Source: CAWBJO01 sp963789175
GTDB taxonomy: Bacteria; Pseudomonadota; Alphaproteobacteria; Rhizobiales; Aestuariivirgaceae
Direction of reading: 5' to 3'
Length of the DNA: 64,000 nucleotides
Assembly (NCBI GenBank): GCA_963789175.1
Contig: CAWBJO010000009.1
Coordinates: 558,001-622,000, forward strand
The position numbers and the translations under genes are program-made. Shown here piece after piece: positions 17,900 through 24,612 of the stretch. The notes beneath the pieces are model-generated. The model saw only the letters and a list, made by a program, of their open reading frames with translations, was not told the origin of the DNA and did not search any database. Position 1 is the stretch's first letter, and each line of letters begins with the position of its first letter.

Positions 17900-19351
17900 T
17901 TACTCGACGATGTAACCGATGTTGCCGTGATAGACGCCCTTCGGGCCCTGTCCGGCGGTGCCGTAGACCTTATTGAGGCGACCGAAGAGAATGGTCTGCC
18001 GGTCGGTCGGCGCATTGAAGCGATCCATCGGCGTCGCGAGCTGCCGTTCGTTGACCGGCGACACCGTATACGGCGTGACGATGACCACGAGCTCGGTCTG
18101 GTTGGCCTGGAAATCGCGGCTGCGGAACAGGGTGCCGAGCACGGGGACGTTCTTCAGCCCGGGGATGCCGTTGATCTCCTGCTTGGTAACATCCTGGATG
18201 AGGCCGGCCATGATCATGGAGCCGCCGCTCGGAAGCTCGACGGTGGTCTCGGCGCGCCGGACCTTGAGGGCCGGGATGGTGATCGAGCTGCTGGAGGACC
18301 CGCCCGTCACGGTGATGGCGTTCTCGTTGGAGAGCTCGCTCACCTCGGTGTTGATCCTGAGGCTGATGCGGCCCTCGGACAGAACGACGGGCGTGAAGCC
18401 GAGACCGACACCGAAGGGCTTGAACTCGATGGTCACCTCGTTGTCGTCGGTGCCGACCGGGACCGGGAACTCGCCGCCGGCCAGGAACTTCGCCGATTCG
18501 CCGGAGATGGCGGTCAGGGTCGGCTCGGCCAGGGTGCGCAGGATGCCGTCGCGCTCGAGGGCGGTGAGCTGGCCGGAGATGTCGGTGTTGCCATTCTGAT
18601 AGTTGAGGACCTGGCTGCTGGCGTTCAGGGAGCCGACGGTCGACAGCGTAAAGGGATTCACGTTGAGCAGATCGGCCGTGAAGTTGCCGACCGAGAAGAC
18701 GGCTTCGAGGTCGACACCAAGCTGCTTCAGGACGGAGCGCTGCATCTCGGCGACGCGCACCTTGAGCATGACCTGATCCTTGCCGGTGACGGCAATGGTG
18801 GACAGGACCTTCTTGGCATCGCCGACGACCTGGACGGCGATGTCCTGGGCGCGGGCGGCTTCGGCCGGATTGGCGGCGACGCCGCCGAGCACCACGTTCT
18901 CGTTCATCGTGTCGACGGTGATGCGGGTTCCCGGTATGGCGCGCTCGATGAGGCGCTGCAGGGCGAGCGGATCGCGAGCGACCTCGATCTCGAGGCTCAG
19001 GATCTGGCGGCCGTCGGCGTCGAAGAAGTAGACGTTCGACTGGCCGAGCTGGCGGCCGAAGAGATAGGCGCGGTTCTGCGAGCGAACCACCGCATCGACG
19101 ATGCCGGGGTTGCCGACGATGACGTCGCGCGCCGCGCCAGGCAGGCGGACGACCATCGACTTGTTGATGCCGAGGCGGACGAACTTCGAATTGGGATTCG
19201 CGAGGTCCGCGGTCTGGGCGTGAAGCCCGTACAGAGTTGGAGCGGCGACCAGCGTGGCGACGCCCAGCAGGACGGCGAGGAAGAGTGGCTTGGCAATTTT
19301 CCTATACGCGCGCATCAGTCCCGCCATTTTCATCGAGGTGAAGTTGCTCAT
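17900..19351 (-). CDS. cpaC: Tad pilus outer-membrane secretin CpaC/RcpA
   Basis: A 483-aa secretin that forms the outer-membrane channel for the Flp pilus. A basic N-terminus and hydrophobic signal (about residues 18-45) precede the pilus N-terminal domain (LGINKSMVVRLPGAARDVIVGNP), a BON-like segment, then the secretin domain from about 240, with VPVGTDDNEVTIEFKPFGVGL and the C-terminal gate region ELPSGGSMIMAGLIQD and GIPGLKNVPVLGTLFRS. It lies 10 bases after cpaB. An internal Met at about residue 7 or 13 could be the true start. Confidence 0.94.
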   Translation of the reverse strand: MSNFTSMKMAGLMRAYRKIAKPLFLAVLLGVATLVAAPTLYGLHAQTADLANPNSKFVRLGINKSMVVRLPGAARDVIVGNPGIVDAVVRSQNRAYLFGRQLGQSNVYFFDADGRQILSLEIEVARDPLALQRLIERAIPGTRITVDTMNENVVLGGVAANPAEAARAQDIAVQVVGDAKKVLSTIAVTGKDQVMLKVRVAEMQRSVLKQLGVDLEAVFSVGNFTADLLNVNPFTLSTVGSLNASSQVLNYQNGNTDISGQLTALERDGILRTLAEPTLTAISGESAKFLAGGEFPVPVGTDDNEVTIEFKPFGVGLGFTPVVLSEGRISLRINTEVSELSNENAITVTGGSSSSSITIPALKVRRAETTVELPSGGSMIMAGLIQDVTKQEINGIPGLKNVPVLGTLFRSRDFQANQTELVVIVTPYTVSPVNERQLATPMDRFNAPTDRQTILFGRLNKVYGTAGQGPKGVYHGNIGYIVE

Positions 19352-19361
19352 TTGCCCCTGC

Positions 19362-20165
19362 CTACTGGGAGCTCGAGGTGAAGGAACGGACGCCCCAGCG
19401 GCTGACGGTCATTTCGCTGCCACTGCTGCCGTTGATGAATTTCTCCGACAGGCGCGGGCCGTCGTCGCCGAGCGCCGAGTCGCCGCCGTCGGCGAGGCTG
19501 CGCAGGGCAAGCGAGAGCTGCCCGGTCTGCTCGGCCATGGAGACGACCTCGGCCTGCATGAGATCAAGCTCGAGCGTCGCGGTCTTGCCGACCACCACCT
19601 GCTCGCCCTTGTCGTCCTGCTTGAAGGTCTGGTCGACGGCCAGGACGCGCACGTTGCTCAGCACGGTGTCGGCTACCTGGCGCTCGGTTCCGGCAATCTT
19701 GCGGGTCAGGATGACGTCGACCTTGTCGTTGGGAAGGATGAAGCCGCCGGCGCCGGTCTCGGCCGAGATGCGCACCGAGATTGCGACGCGTCCCTTGGGG
19801 AGGATCGCCGACATGAAGCCGCGATCGTTCGGCTTGATGATCTTCTTCTCGCTGATGGGCTCGCCCTGGAACAGCGCGACACGGGCGCGGCCGTTCTCGA
19901 AGTTCGTCTTGGCTTCGGGATCGCTGTCCTGCGAGATCATGCTCGCCGAGACGTTCTTCTTCGGCCAGCTCTCCCAGTCGAGGGCGGCGGCATCGATCTT
20001 GTCGCCCATGCCGATGTCGCGGGCGGCCACGAGAACCTCGGTCGTTTCCTGCTTGGGCGCCTGGGCAACCTGAGTTGGGCGCTTGAGAAAGCCTTTGGCG
20101 AGGTAGCCGGCCATGATCGCCGATCCGACGGCCAGGCCCAGTACGATGATACGTGTCTTACTCAT
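19362..20165 (-). CDS. cpaB: Flp pilus assembly protein CpaB/RcpC
   Basis: A 267-aa periplasmic or inner-membrane-anchored protein with one N-terminal helix (IIVLGLAVGSAIMAGYLAKGF) and a SAF domain (TEVLVAARDIGMGDKIDAAAL) followed by the RcpC domain, where ILPNDKVDVILTRKI is recognisable. CpaB proteins stabilise the secretin complex. It is the first gene of the main tad operon; 124 bases separate it from the cpaA stop, and these contain a promoter-like AT-rich patch with the motif shared with the TPR gene. Confidence 0.9.
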   Translation of the reverse strand: MSKTRIIVLGLAVGSAIMAGYLAKGFLKRPTQVAQAPKQETTEVLVAARDIGMGDKIDAAALDWESWPKKNVSASMISQDSDPEAKTNFENGRARVALFQGEPISEKKIIKPNDRGFMSAILPKGRVAISVRISAETGAGGFILPNDKVDVILTRKIAGTERQVADTVLSNVRVLAVDQTFKQDDKGEQVVVGKTATLELDLMQAEVVSMAEQTGQLSLALRSLADGGDSALGDDGPRLSEKFINGSSGSEMTVSRWGVRSFTSSSQ

Positions 20166-20241
20166 GCTCTATTTCCTGACTGATCGTGGTCCGGCAGTGC
20201 GAAGGCTCTAAGGTCAGTGTCGTCGGTAATGGTCAAATTAG

Positions 20242-20253
20242 GGTTAATCGTTT
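20242..20253 (-). promoter_or_regulatory. Motif upstream of cpaB shared with the TPR lipoprotein promoter
   Basis: GGTTAATCGTTT (plus strand) lies 77 bases upstream of the cpaB start, in inverted orientation relative to the gene. Read along the operon it gives AAACGATTAACC, which ends in a CtrA-like TTAACC half-site. An identical 12-mer lies at 11278-11289. A regulator-binding role is inferred from this recurrence only. Confidence 0.3.
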
Positions 20254-20289
20254 GGCTGTGTTCGTGTTTGACAAAAACTTACGCGGCGA

Positions 20290-20802
20290 TCAGTGCAGCG
20301 ACGCGAACCACCAGCTGTGCGGATAGACGGCAAAGGCGCCGACGCCGATGGCGACGCCGTAGGGAAGATCGGCCTTGCAGGCGGCCAGCCGCTTGACGAA
20401 CGACGCCTCCGACGCGCGGCTCGTTATGTCGATGTGCGTCTGGATGACGTTCCAGGCGAAATAGCCGACGGCCAGCGCGCCGCCGGCGAGCGCGGTGTAG
20501 ACGACGAACGGTCCGAGCGCCGCCGTTCCGATCCACAGCGCTGCGGCAGCCATCAGCTTGGCGTCGCCGCCGCCGATGAATCCGGAGGCGAAGAGCCCGA
20601 AACCGACGACGAGCACGCCGAGCCCGGCGATCACATGCCACATGACGAGCGACAGCGACATGCCGAAGAGAAGGGCGGCGAGCGGGAAGGCGACGACGAT
20701 GGCGGCGGTAACGAGATTGGGTATGCGATAGGTCAGCGCGTCGCTGATGGCGGCGGCGAGGACGAGCAGAGGGAAGACGGCGAGCGCTACTTTGAAGAGC
20801 AT
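20290..20802 (-). CDS. cpaA: A24-family prepilin peptidase CpaA
   Basis: Membrane aspartyl protease of 170 aa that removes the leader of the Flp pilin and pseudopilins. It has about five membrane segments. The two catalytic aspartates appear in AAISDALTYRIPN (Asp21) and in the conserved GGGDAKLM motif near residue 74. There is no N-terminal methylase domain, as usual for Tad-type enzymes. The ATG is preceded by GGAGGA at 8 bases. It lies between the flp pilin and cpaB, transcribed with the same polarity. Confidence 0.93.
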   Translation of the reverse strand: MLFKVALAVFPLLVLAAAISDALTYRIPNLVTAAIVVAFPLAALLFGMSLSLVMWHVIAGLGVLVVGFGLFASGFIGGGDAKLMAAAALWIGTAALGPFVVYTALAGGALAVGYFAWNVIQTHIDITSRASEASFVKRLAACKADLPYGVAIGVGAFAVYPHSWWFASLH

Positions 20803-20908
20803 GGTGAAGATCCTCCATGCGGATGCGACGTCGTCGTCAACCGCTTGGGAACCAAAGCTCCACGATCAGCGTAAATTCCGCGTAAATATCGAGGGTGCAG
20901 TCTTAGGC

Positions 20909-20943
20909 AAAAAAACGAAAGCCGCCAGACACGCTGGCGGCTT
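20909..20943 (-). terminator. Rho-independent terminator of the Flp pilin gene
   Basis: Perfect 10-bp stem (20919-20928 with 20934-20943), 5-base loop, and on the minus strand a run of seven Ts (20915-20909) shortly after it. It separates the highly expressed pilin gene from cpaA, about 65 bases beyond the flp stop. Confidence 0.9.
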
Positions 20944-21008
20944 CGGAGCCTCCCTGAATTCTAGCAAGGAAACGAAGGCTCGGATCGTTTCCCTTTTTAA
21001 AGCCGATC

Positions 21009-21167
21009 TTACAGTTCGGCTTCGATCGAGTTGAAGGTCGCCTCGAGGGCGCTGCCGATCGCGGGCATAACCGCAACCAGGGCGAGGCCCGTGGCGGCCG
21101 CAATCAGACCGTACTCGATCGCCGTGGCGCCCGAGTCGTCCTTGATGAAATTGAAGAGCTTCGTCAT
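21009..21167 (-). CDS. flp: Flp/Fap-type major pilin
   Basis: A 52-aa prepilin. The short basic leader MTKLFNFIKDDSG ends at Gly13, the predicted CpaA cleavage site, and is followed by ATAIEYGLIAAATGLALVAV, the Flp motif with Glu18-Tyr19 and a 20-residue hydrophobic stretch. The mature subunit would be only 39 aa and polymerises into the Tad pilus. I chose the ATG at 21167 because AAGGAG lies about 10 bases upstream; the frame is open further upstream but reads unlike a prepilin leader. It has its own terminator and promoter-like region, so it is probably a single-gene transcript. Confidence 0.95.
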   Translation of the reverse strand: MTKLFNFIKDDSGATAIEYGLIAAATGLALVAVMPAIGSALEATFNSIEAEL

Positions 21168-21212
21168 GACTTTCGTACTCCTTGGATACTTAGCTCGTTG
21201 ACAGCATATGGA

Positions 21213-21230
21213 TCGCAAGGGGGCTTGCGA
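21213..21230 (-). promoter_or_regulatory. Hairpin in the predicted flp leader
   Basis: Perfect 7-bp stem (TCGCAAG with CTTGCGA) closing a 4-base C loop on the minus strand, 46 bases before the flp start and just after the likely transcription start. It may protect the pilin mRNA or affect translation. Confidence 0.4.
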
Positions 21231-21239
21231 GCCAAGGTG

Positions 21240-21271
21240 ACTATAGGAACGACGATTTAACAGTAAGTAAA
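21240..21271 (-). promoter_or_regulatory. Putative flp promoter with a CtrA-like box
   Basis: On the minus strand TTTA-N7-TTAA (21271-21257) is one base off the CtrA consensus TTAA-N7-TTAA, and TATAGT (21245-21240) follows 11 bases later as a candidate -10. The box would overlap the -35 position, as in CtrA-activated promoters such as Caulobacter pilA. Inferred from motif and spacing only. Confidence 0.35.
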
Positions 21272-21728
21272 TCCACGGTTCTCAACTGGGCAATCTAAGT
21301 ATTCAGACCGTTTATAGTTATCAGTCCATTAAAATCAGTAAATAATGGTTTAGATGTAGTGTAGTTCATCCATAGACTGTGCTGTTAAGGGCGGGTGACG
21401 GCTGCGGCAGAGTGGTGAACGCCGCCGTTAACTGACAATACACAGCCGCGAGCAGTTGCCCGGGCGGCCTGCCGCAAGCGGATACTTCGGCATACCATGC
21501 CAATGCTCGCATCGACCACGAGACGGCAGGATGCTCTACTCGGCGATCGTTCAAAAGCCAGCGACCGCGTTGACGATTGGCCTTGCCGACCTGCGGGGCG
21601 CACGGCTGCGTGTAATCCTTCATTCACCATTTTCAGTTGGAATGACGATCGTCCGTGGGCGGCAGGTTGCCGCGTTCCGGTTTTCGCCCGCCCGCCGTCC
21701 ACGCGGGCCAGGAAGTAAGAGGATTTCC
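21272..21728. other. Long intergenic region between flp and the secretin N-domain gene
   Basis: About 460 bases without a convincing gene. The part at 21272-21370 is clearly AT-rich against its surroundings (for example ATTAAAATCAGTAAATAATG at 21328-21347) and could hold promoters for both flanking directions. The part from 21380 on returns to high GC; open frames there on both strands have no recognisable motif, no good ribosome sites and overlap each other. I see no RNA gene or repeat in it. Confidence 0.5.
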
Positions 21729-22229
21729 ATGCGCCTCGATCGCACCCTTCGCCGACTGCCGGCCCTCGCCGCCAGCTGTGTCATGTCCCTCCTCGCCGCG
21801 TCGACCGCGCATGGCGCCGAGAAATCGATCACCGTCTTCGCCGACCAGGCGAAGATCGTCAACATCACCGGCCGGCCGACAACGGTGGTGGTCGGCAACC
21901 CGATGATCGCCGACGTCACCATCCAGGGCGAAGTTCTCGCCATACACGGGCGTCATTTCGGTAACACCAATCTCATCATTCTGGACGCCCAGGGCGGCGA
22001 GCTCGCCTCGCTTCAGATCAATGTGATCCGCTCCGGCACCAACGACGTCGAAATGTATAAGGGCGGGAACGAAGGTAAATTCGTCGGCAAGTTCTCCTAC
22101 GTCTGCGCGCCCAACTGCGAAAGCGTCATGATGCCGGGCGACGACACCGACTACAACGGCACCATCGTGGGCCAGGTCTCGGCCAAGAGCAAGGAAGCGC
22201 TGACGAGCGCCCAGGCCGGCGGCCAATAG
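21729..22229 (+). CDS. Free-standing pilus/secretin N-terminal domain protein
   Basis: A 166-aa exported protein with a signal peptide (about residues 1-29, ending STAHGAE) and then a pilus N-terminal domain like that at the start of CpaC: VFADQAKIVNITGRPTTVVVGNPMIADV matches the CpaC stretch with VRLPGAARDVIVGNPGIVDAV. The secretin domain itself is absent. The C-terminal part holds two cysteines (VCAPNCESVMMPGDD) and no recognised domain. The ATG at 21729 has GAGG at 7 bases. It is followed by a terminator and then the TadE-like genes, so it probably serves the Tad system, perhaps as a periplasmic partner of the secretin. Confidence 0.8.
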   Translation: MRLDRTLRRLPALAASCVMSLLAASTAHGAEKSITVFADQAKIVNITGRPTTVVVGNPMIADVTIQGEVLAIHGRHFGNTNLIILDAQGGELASLQINVIRSGTNDVEMYKGGNEGKFVGKFSYVCAPNCESVMMPGDDTDYNGTIVGQVSAKSKEALTSAQAGGQ

Positions 22230-22264
22230 GTTTTTCCGGCTTCTTAACCGTACGCGGTTCGATT

Positions 22265-22299
22265 CCGGCGGCGTTCATCGACGCCGCCGGCGACGTTTT
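22265..22299 (+). terminator. Terminator after the secretin N-domain gene
   Basis: Perfect 10-bp stem (CCGGCGGCGT at 22265-22274 with ACGCCGCCGG at 22281-22290), 6-base loop, then CGACG and TTTT. It starts 36 bases after the stop codon. Confidence 0.7.
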
Positions 22300-22461
22300 G
22301 TTAAGCATGCCGCGCGTCCGGAAAGATCTCGTAAAATTTTAGCTTTCCGCGCAAGCAGATGGAAGCCTTCCACTGATAGCCTCCCGGCAATAACGCCCGT
22401 CCCATGCAAGTCGGGCGAATTGGCACGAATGTTGCCAGTGCGTCTTTGGGAGTGTCAGACA

Positions 22462-23037
22462 ATGAATTTCCTTTTCCGGAAGTACGGCCGGGCCGTGCTT
22501 TCCAGGTTTACCAAACAGGAGCGCGGCGCGACGGCGATCGAATTCGCCCTCGTCTTCCCGCCCTTCTTCTATCTCCTGGCCATGACGTTCGAGACCGGCC
22601 TCATGCTGTTCGGCGAATACACGCTGGACAACGCGACGGCCGAGACCGGGCGGCTCATCCGCACCGGCCAGGCCCAGAATTCGGGAATGTCGTCGGCCGA
22701 CTTCAAGAGCCAGATCTGCGACCAGGTCCTGCTGTCCGACTGCGGCAGCAAACTCCATGTCGACGTGCGCAAGTACGACAGCTTCAGCGACGTGACGACG
22801 CCGAGCTCGATCTCGACGGACGAGGACGGCAACAAGGAGGTGTCGGAAGACATCTCGACGAACTCGCAGTTCCAGGCCGGCGGCCCCGGCGACGTCGTCG
22901 TGGTGCGCGTCTACTACGAATACGAGCTCATGATGCCGCAGGTGTCGGTACTCGGAAGCATGGCGAACCTGTCGGGCAGTCGGCGGCTGCTCACGTCGTC
23001 CTTCGCCTTCAAGAACGAACCCTATTCGGAAGAGTAG
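22462..23037 (+). CDS. tadE: TadE-like pseudopilin
   Basis: A 191-aa pseudopilin. A basic N-terminus (residues 1-21) precedes the TadE motif GATAIEFALVFPPFFYLLAM, with prepilin-type Gly/Ala cleavage site and Glu, then a periplasmic domain with two cysteines (SQICDQVLLSDCGS). TadE-like proteins are processed by the prepilin peptidase and are needed for Flp pilus assembly. The ATG at 22462 has GGGAG about 10 bases upstream; a TTG at 22420 is in frame but would add an unlikely extension. The next pseudopilin starts 4 bases after its stop. Confidence 0.9.
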   Translation: MNFLFRKYGRAVLSRFTKQERGATAIEFALVFPPFFYLLAMTFETGLMLFGEYTLDNATAETGRLIRTGQAQNSGMSSADFKSQICDQVLLSDCGSKLHVDVRKYDSFSDVTTPSSISTDEDGNKEVSEDISTNSQFQAGGPGDVVVVRVYYEYELMMPQVSVLGSMANLSGSRRLLTSSFAFKNEPYSEE

Positions 23038-23041
23038 CACC

Positions 23042-23644
23042 ATGCGCAAAAGGCACCCAATGACCACGCTCGAAGGCCTGCGCATGAATGCGCGCATGAT
23101 CGGCTATGGTTTTCGCCGCTTCCTCGACGACGTCCGCGGGATGGCGGCGATCGAAGCAGGCTTCATCTTCCCCGTCATGCTGACGCTCTATGTCGGCCTG
23201 GTCGACGCTACCAACCTCGTCAGCGTCAACCGCCGGGTCACCATCACCACGAGCACGGTCGCCGACTTGGCCACGCAAGCCGACACCACCATCACTACGG
23301 ACGATCTCGACGGCATCTTCGACGCCGCCAGGGCCATCTTCGAGCCAATTCCGACCTCCAGCATCTCGATCGCGGTCTACGACTTCCGGCTGGTGAACGA
23401 CAACCCGACCCTGATGTGGAAGCACAACAACGGTCAAGTCTGCGGCGCGACGCCGACGGCGAGCGAGGACATGAAGAACCTGATGGCAGACGGCAACGAC
23501 GTCCTCGTGGCTCGGGTCTGCTTCGACCAGGAGCTGCTCATCGGAACGTTCATGGGAAGCGCTCCCATCCAGCTCGAAGACGAGATCATTCTCAGGCCGC
23601 GGCAGTCGAACACCCTCACCTGCACGGACTGCCCGACCTCCTGA
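23042..23644 (+). CDS. TadE/TadG-family pseudopilin, second copy
   Basis: A 200-aa pseudopilin-like protein with a basic N-terminus, the motif GMAAIEAGFIFPVMLTLYVG (TadE-like: Ala-Ala-Ile-Glu then a hydrophobic helix) and a periplasmic domain with cysteines at VCGAT, RVCFDQ and TCTDCPTS. TadG proper carries a von Willebrand domain; this protein is too short for that, so it is a TadE/TadF-type minor pseudopilin. It starts 4 bases after the preceding gene and probably forms a two-gene operon with it. An in-frame ATG at 23060 is an alternative start. A good terminator follows. Confidence 0.86.
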   Translation: MRKRHPMTTLEGLRMNARMIGYGFRRFLDDVRGMAAIEAGFIFPVMLTLYVGLVDATNLVSVNRRVTITTSTVADLATQADTTITTDDLDGIFDAARAIFEPIPTSSISIAVYDFRLVNDNPTLMWKHNNGQVCGATPTASEDMKNLMADGNDVLVARVCFDQELLIGTFMGSAPIQLEDEIILRPRQSNTLTCTDCPTS

Positions 23645-23674
23645 TTTTCGCAGACGCCTGATTTCCTCCCAACT

Positions 23675-23700
23675 TGGGGCCCTCCGGGGCCCCATTTCTT
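23675..23700 (+). terminator. Rho-independent terminator of the TadE-like pair
   Basis: Perfect 8-bp stem TGGGGCCC/GGGCCCCA (23675-23682 with 23687-23694), TCCG loop, then TTTCTT. It ends the tad island on this side. Confidence 0.85.
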
Positions 23701-23766
23701 ATCTGCCTTCCGCTGCACCGCCCATTCGTCTAAGGTCGCCGCCGCTTCCCGGACGCCCTTTCACCC

Positions 23767-24612
23767 TTGAATGCCACCGTCTTCATTGCCGTTCTCTTCG
23801 CCGCGGCGATGCATGCGGGCTGGAACGCCATGCTCAAGGTGGCGCTCGACCGCGTGCGGTCGATGCTGCTCCTGACGCTGGCCATGGGCGCGTTCGGCGT
23901 CGTCATGCTCGCCATCGTGCCGTGGCCGGCGCCGGCGAGTTTCGGCTTCGTGATCGCCTCGGCCATCATCCACAGCGGCTACAAGCTCTTCCTCATCCGC
24001 GCCTACGATTCCGGCGACCTGTCGCAGGTCTATCCGTTGGCGCGCGGCACGGCGCCGCTCCTCACGACCTTCGCCGCCTTCTACGTCATCGGCGAGGTCC
24101 TGAGCCCGCTCATGCTCGCCGGCGTCGGCCTCGTGCTCATCGGCATCTACGTGGCCGGCGTGCATGGCGGCAGCAGGCGGGCGGCGATGAACGCCCCCGC
24201 CATCCTGTTCGCCCTCGCGACGTCGGTCTTCATCGCCGCCTACACGATCGCCGACGGGCTCGGAGTGCGCGCCTCGCTGGCGGCGATCGGCTACGCGGCG
24301 ACGGTTTTCGTGGCCGACTGCGTCCTTTTCTCGACCGTCGTCATCGCGTGGCGCGGCCGGACCATCACGGAGGGACTCCTGGTGCAGTGGCGGGCCGGCG
24401 TCATCGCCGGCGCGCTGTCCTTCGGCTCCTACGGGATCGCGCTGTGGGCGATGACCAAGGCGCCGATCGCAGCGGTCGCGGCGCTGCGCGAAACGAGCAT
24501 ACTCTTCGCCCTCATGCTCGGCGCGGTCTGGCTGGGCGAGGCGCTGAGCCTGCCGCGCATCGCCGCCGCCCTGCTCATCGTGGCGGGGGCCGCGGCGCTT
24601 CGCTTCGGCTAG
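23767..24612 (+). CDS. DMT-superfamily (EamA-type) transporter
   Basis: An integral membrane protein of 281 aa with ten predicted helices arranged as two EamA repeats (about residues 1-135 and 145-280). The second repeat has the typical end ALRETSILFALMLGAVWLGE. Family members export amino acids or other metabolites; the substrate cannot be read here. The reading begins at a TTG (23767) with no clear ribosome site; ATG 23809 is an alternative but would cut the first helix. Its 3' end overlaps the convergent matB by 4 bases. Confidence 0.82.
   Translation: MNATVFIAVLFAAAMHAGWNAMLKVALDRVRSMLLLTLAMGAFGVVMLAIVPWPAPASFGFVIASAIIHSGYKLFLIRAYDSGDLSQVYPLARGTAPLLTTFAAFYVIGEVLSPLMLAGVGLVLIGIYVAGVHGGSRRAAMNAPAILFALATSVFIAAYTIADGLGVRASLAAIGYAATVFVADCVLFSTVVIAWRGRTITEGLLVQWRAGVIAGALSFGSYGIALWAMTKAPIAAVAALRETSILFALMLGAVWLGEALSLPRIAAALLIVAGAAALRFG

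Noticed and set aside
21366..21718. Small overlapping open frames on both strands in the flp intergenic region
   Set aside because: No ribosome sites, no motifs and mutual overlap; more likely non-coding.
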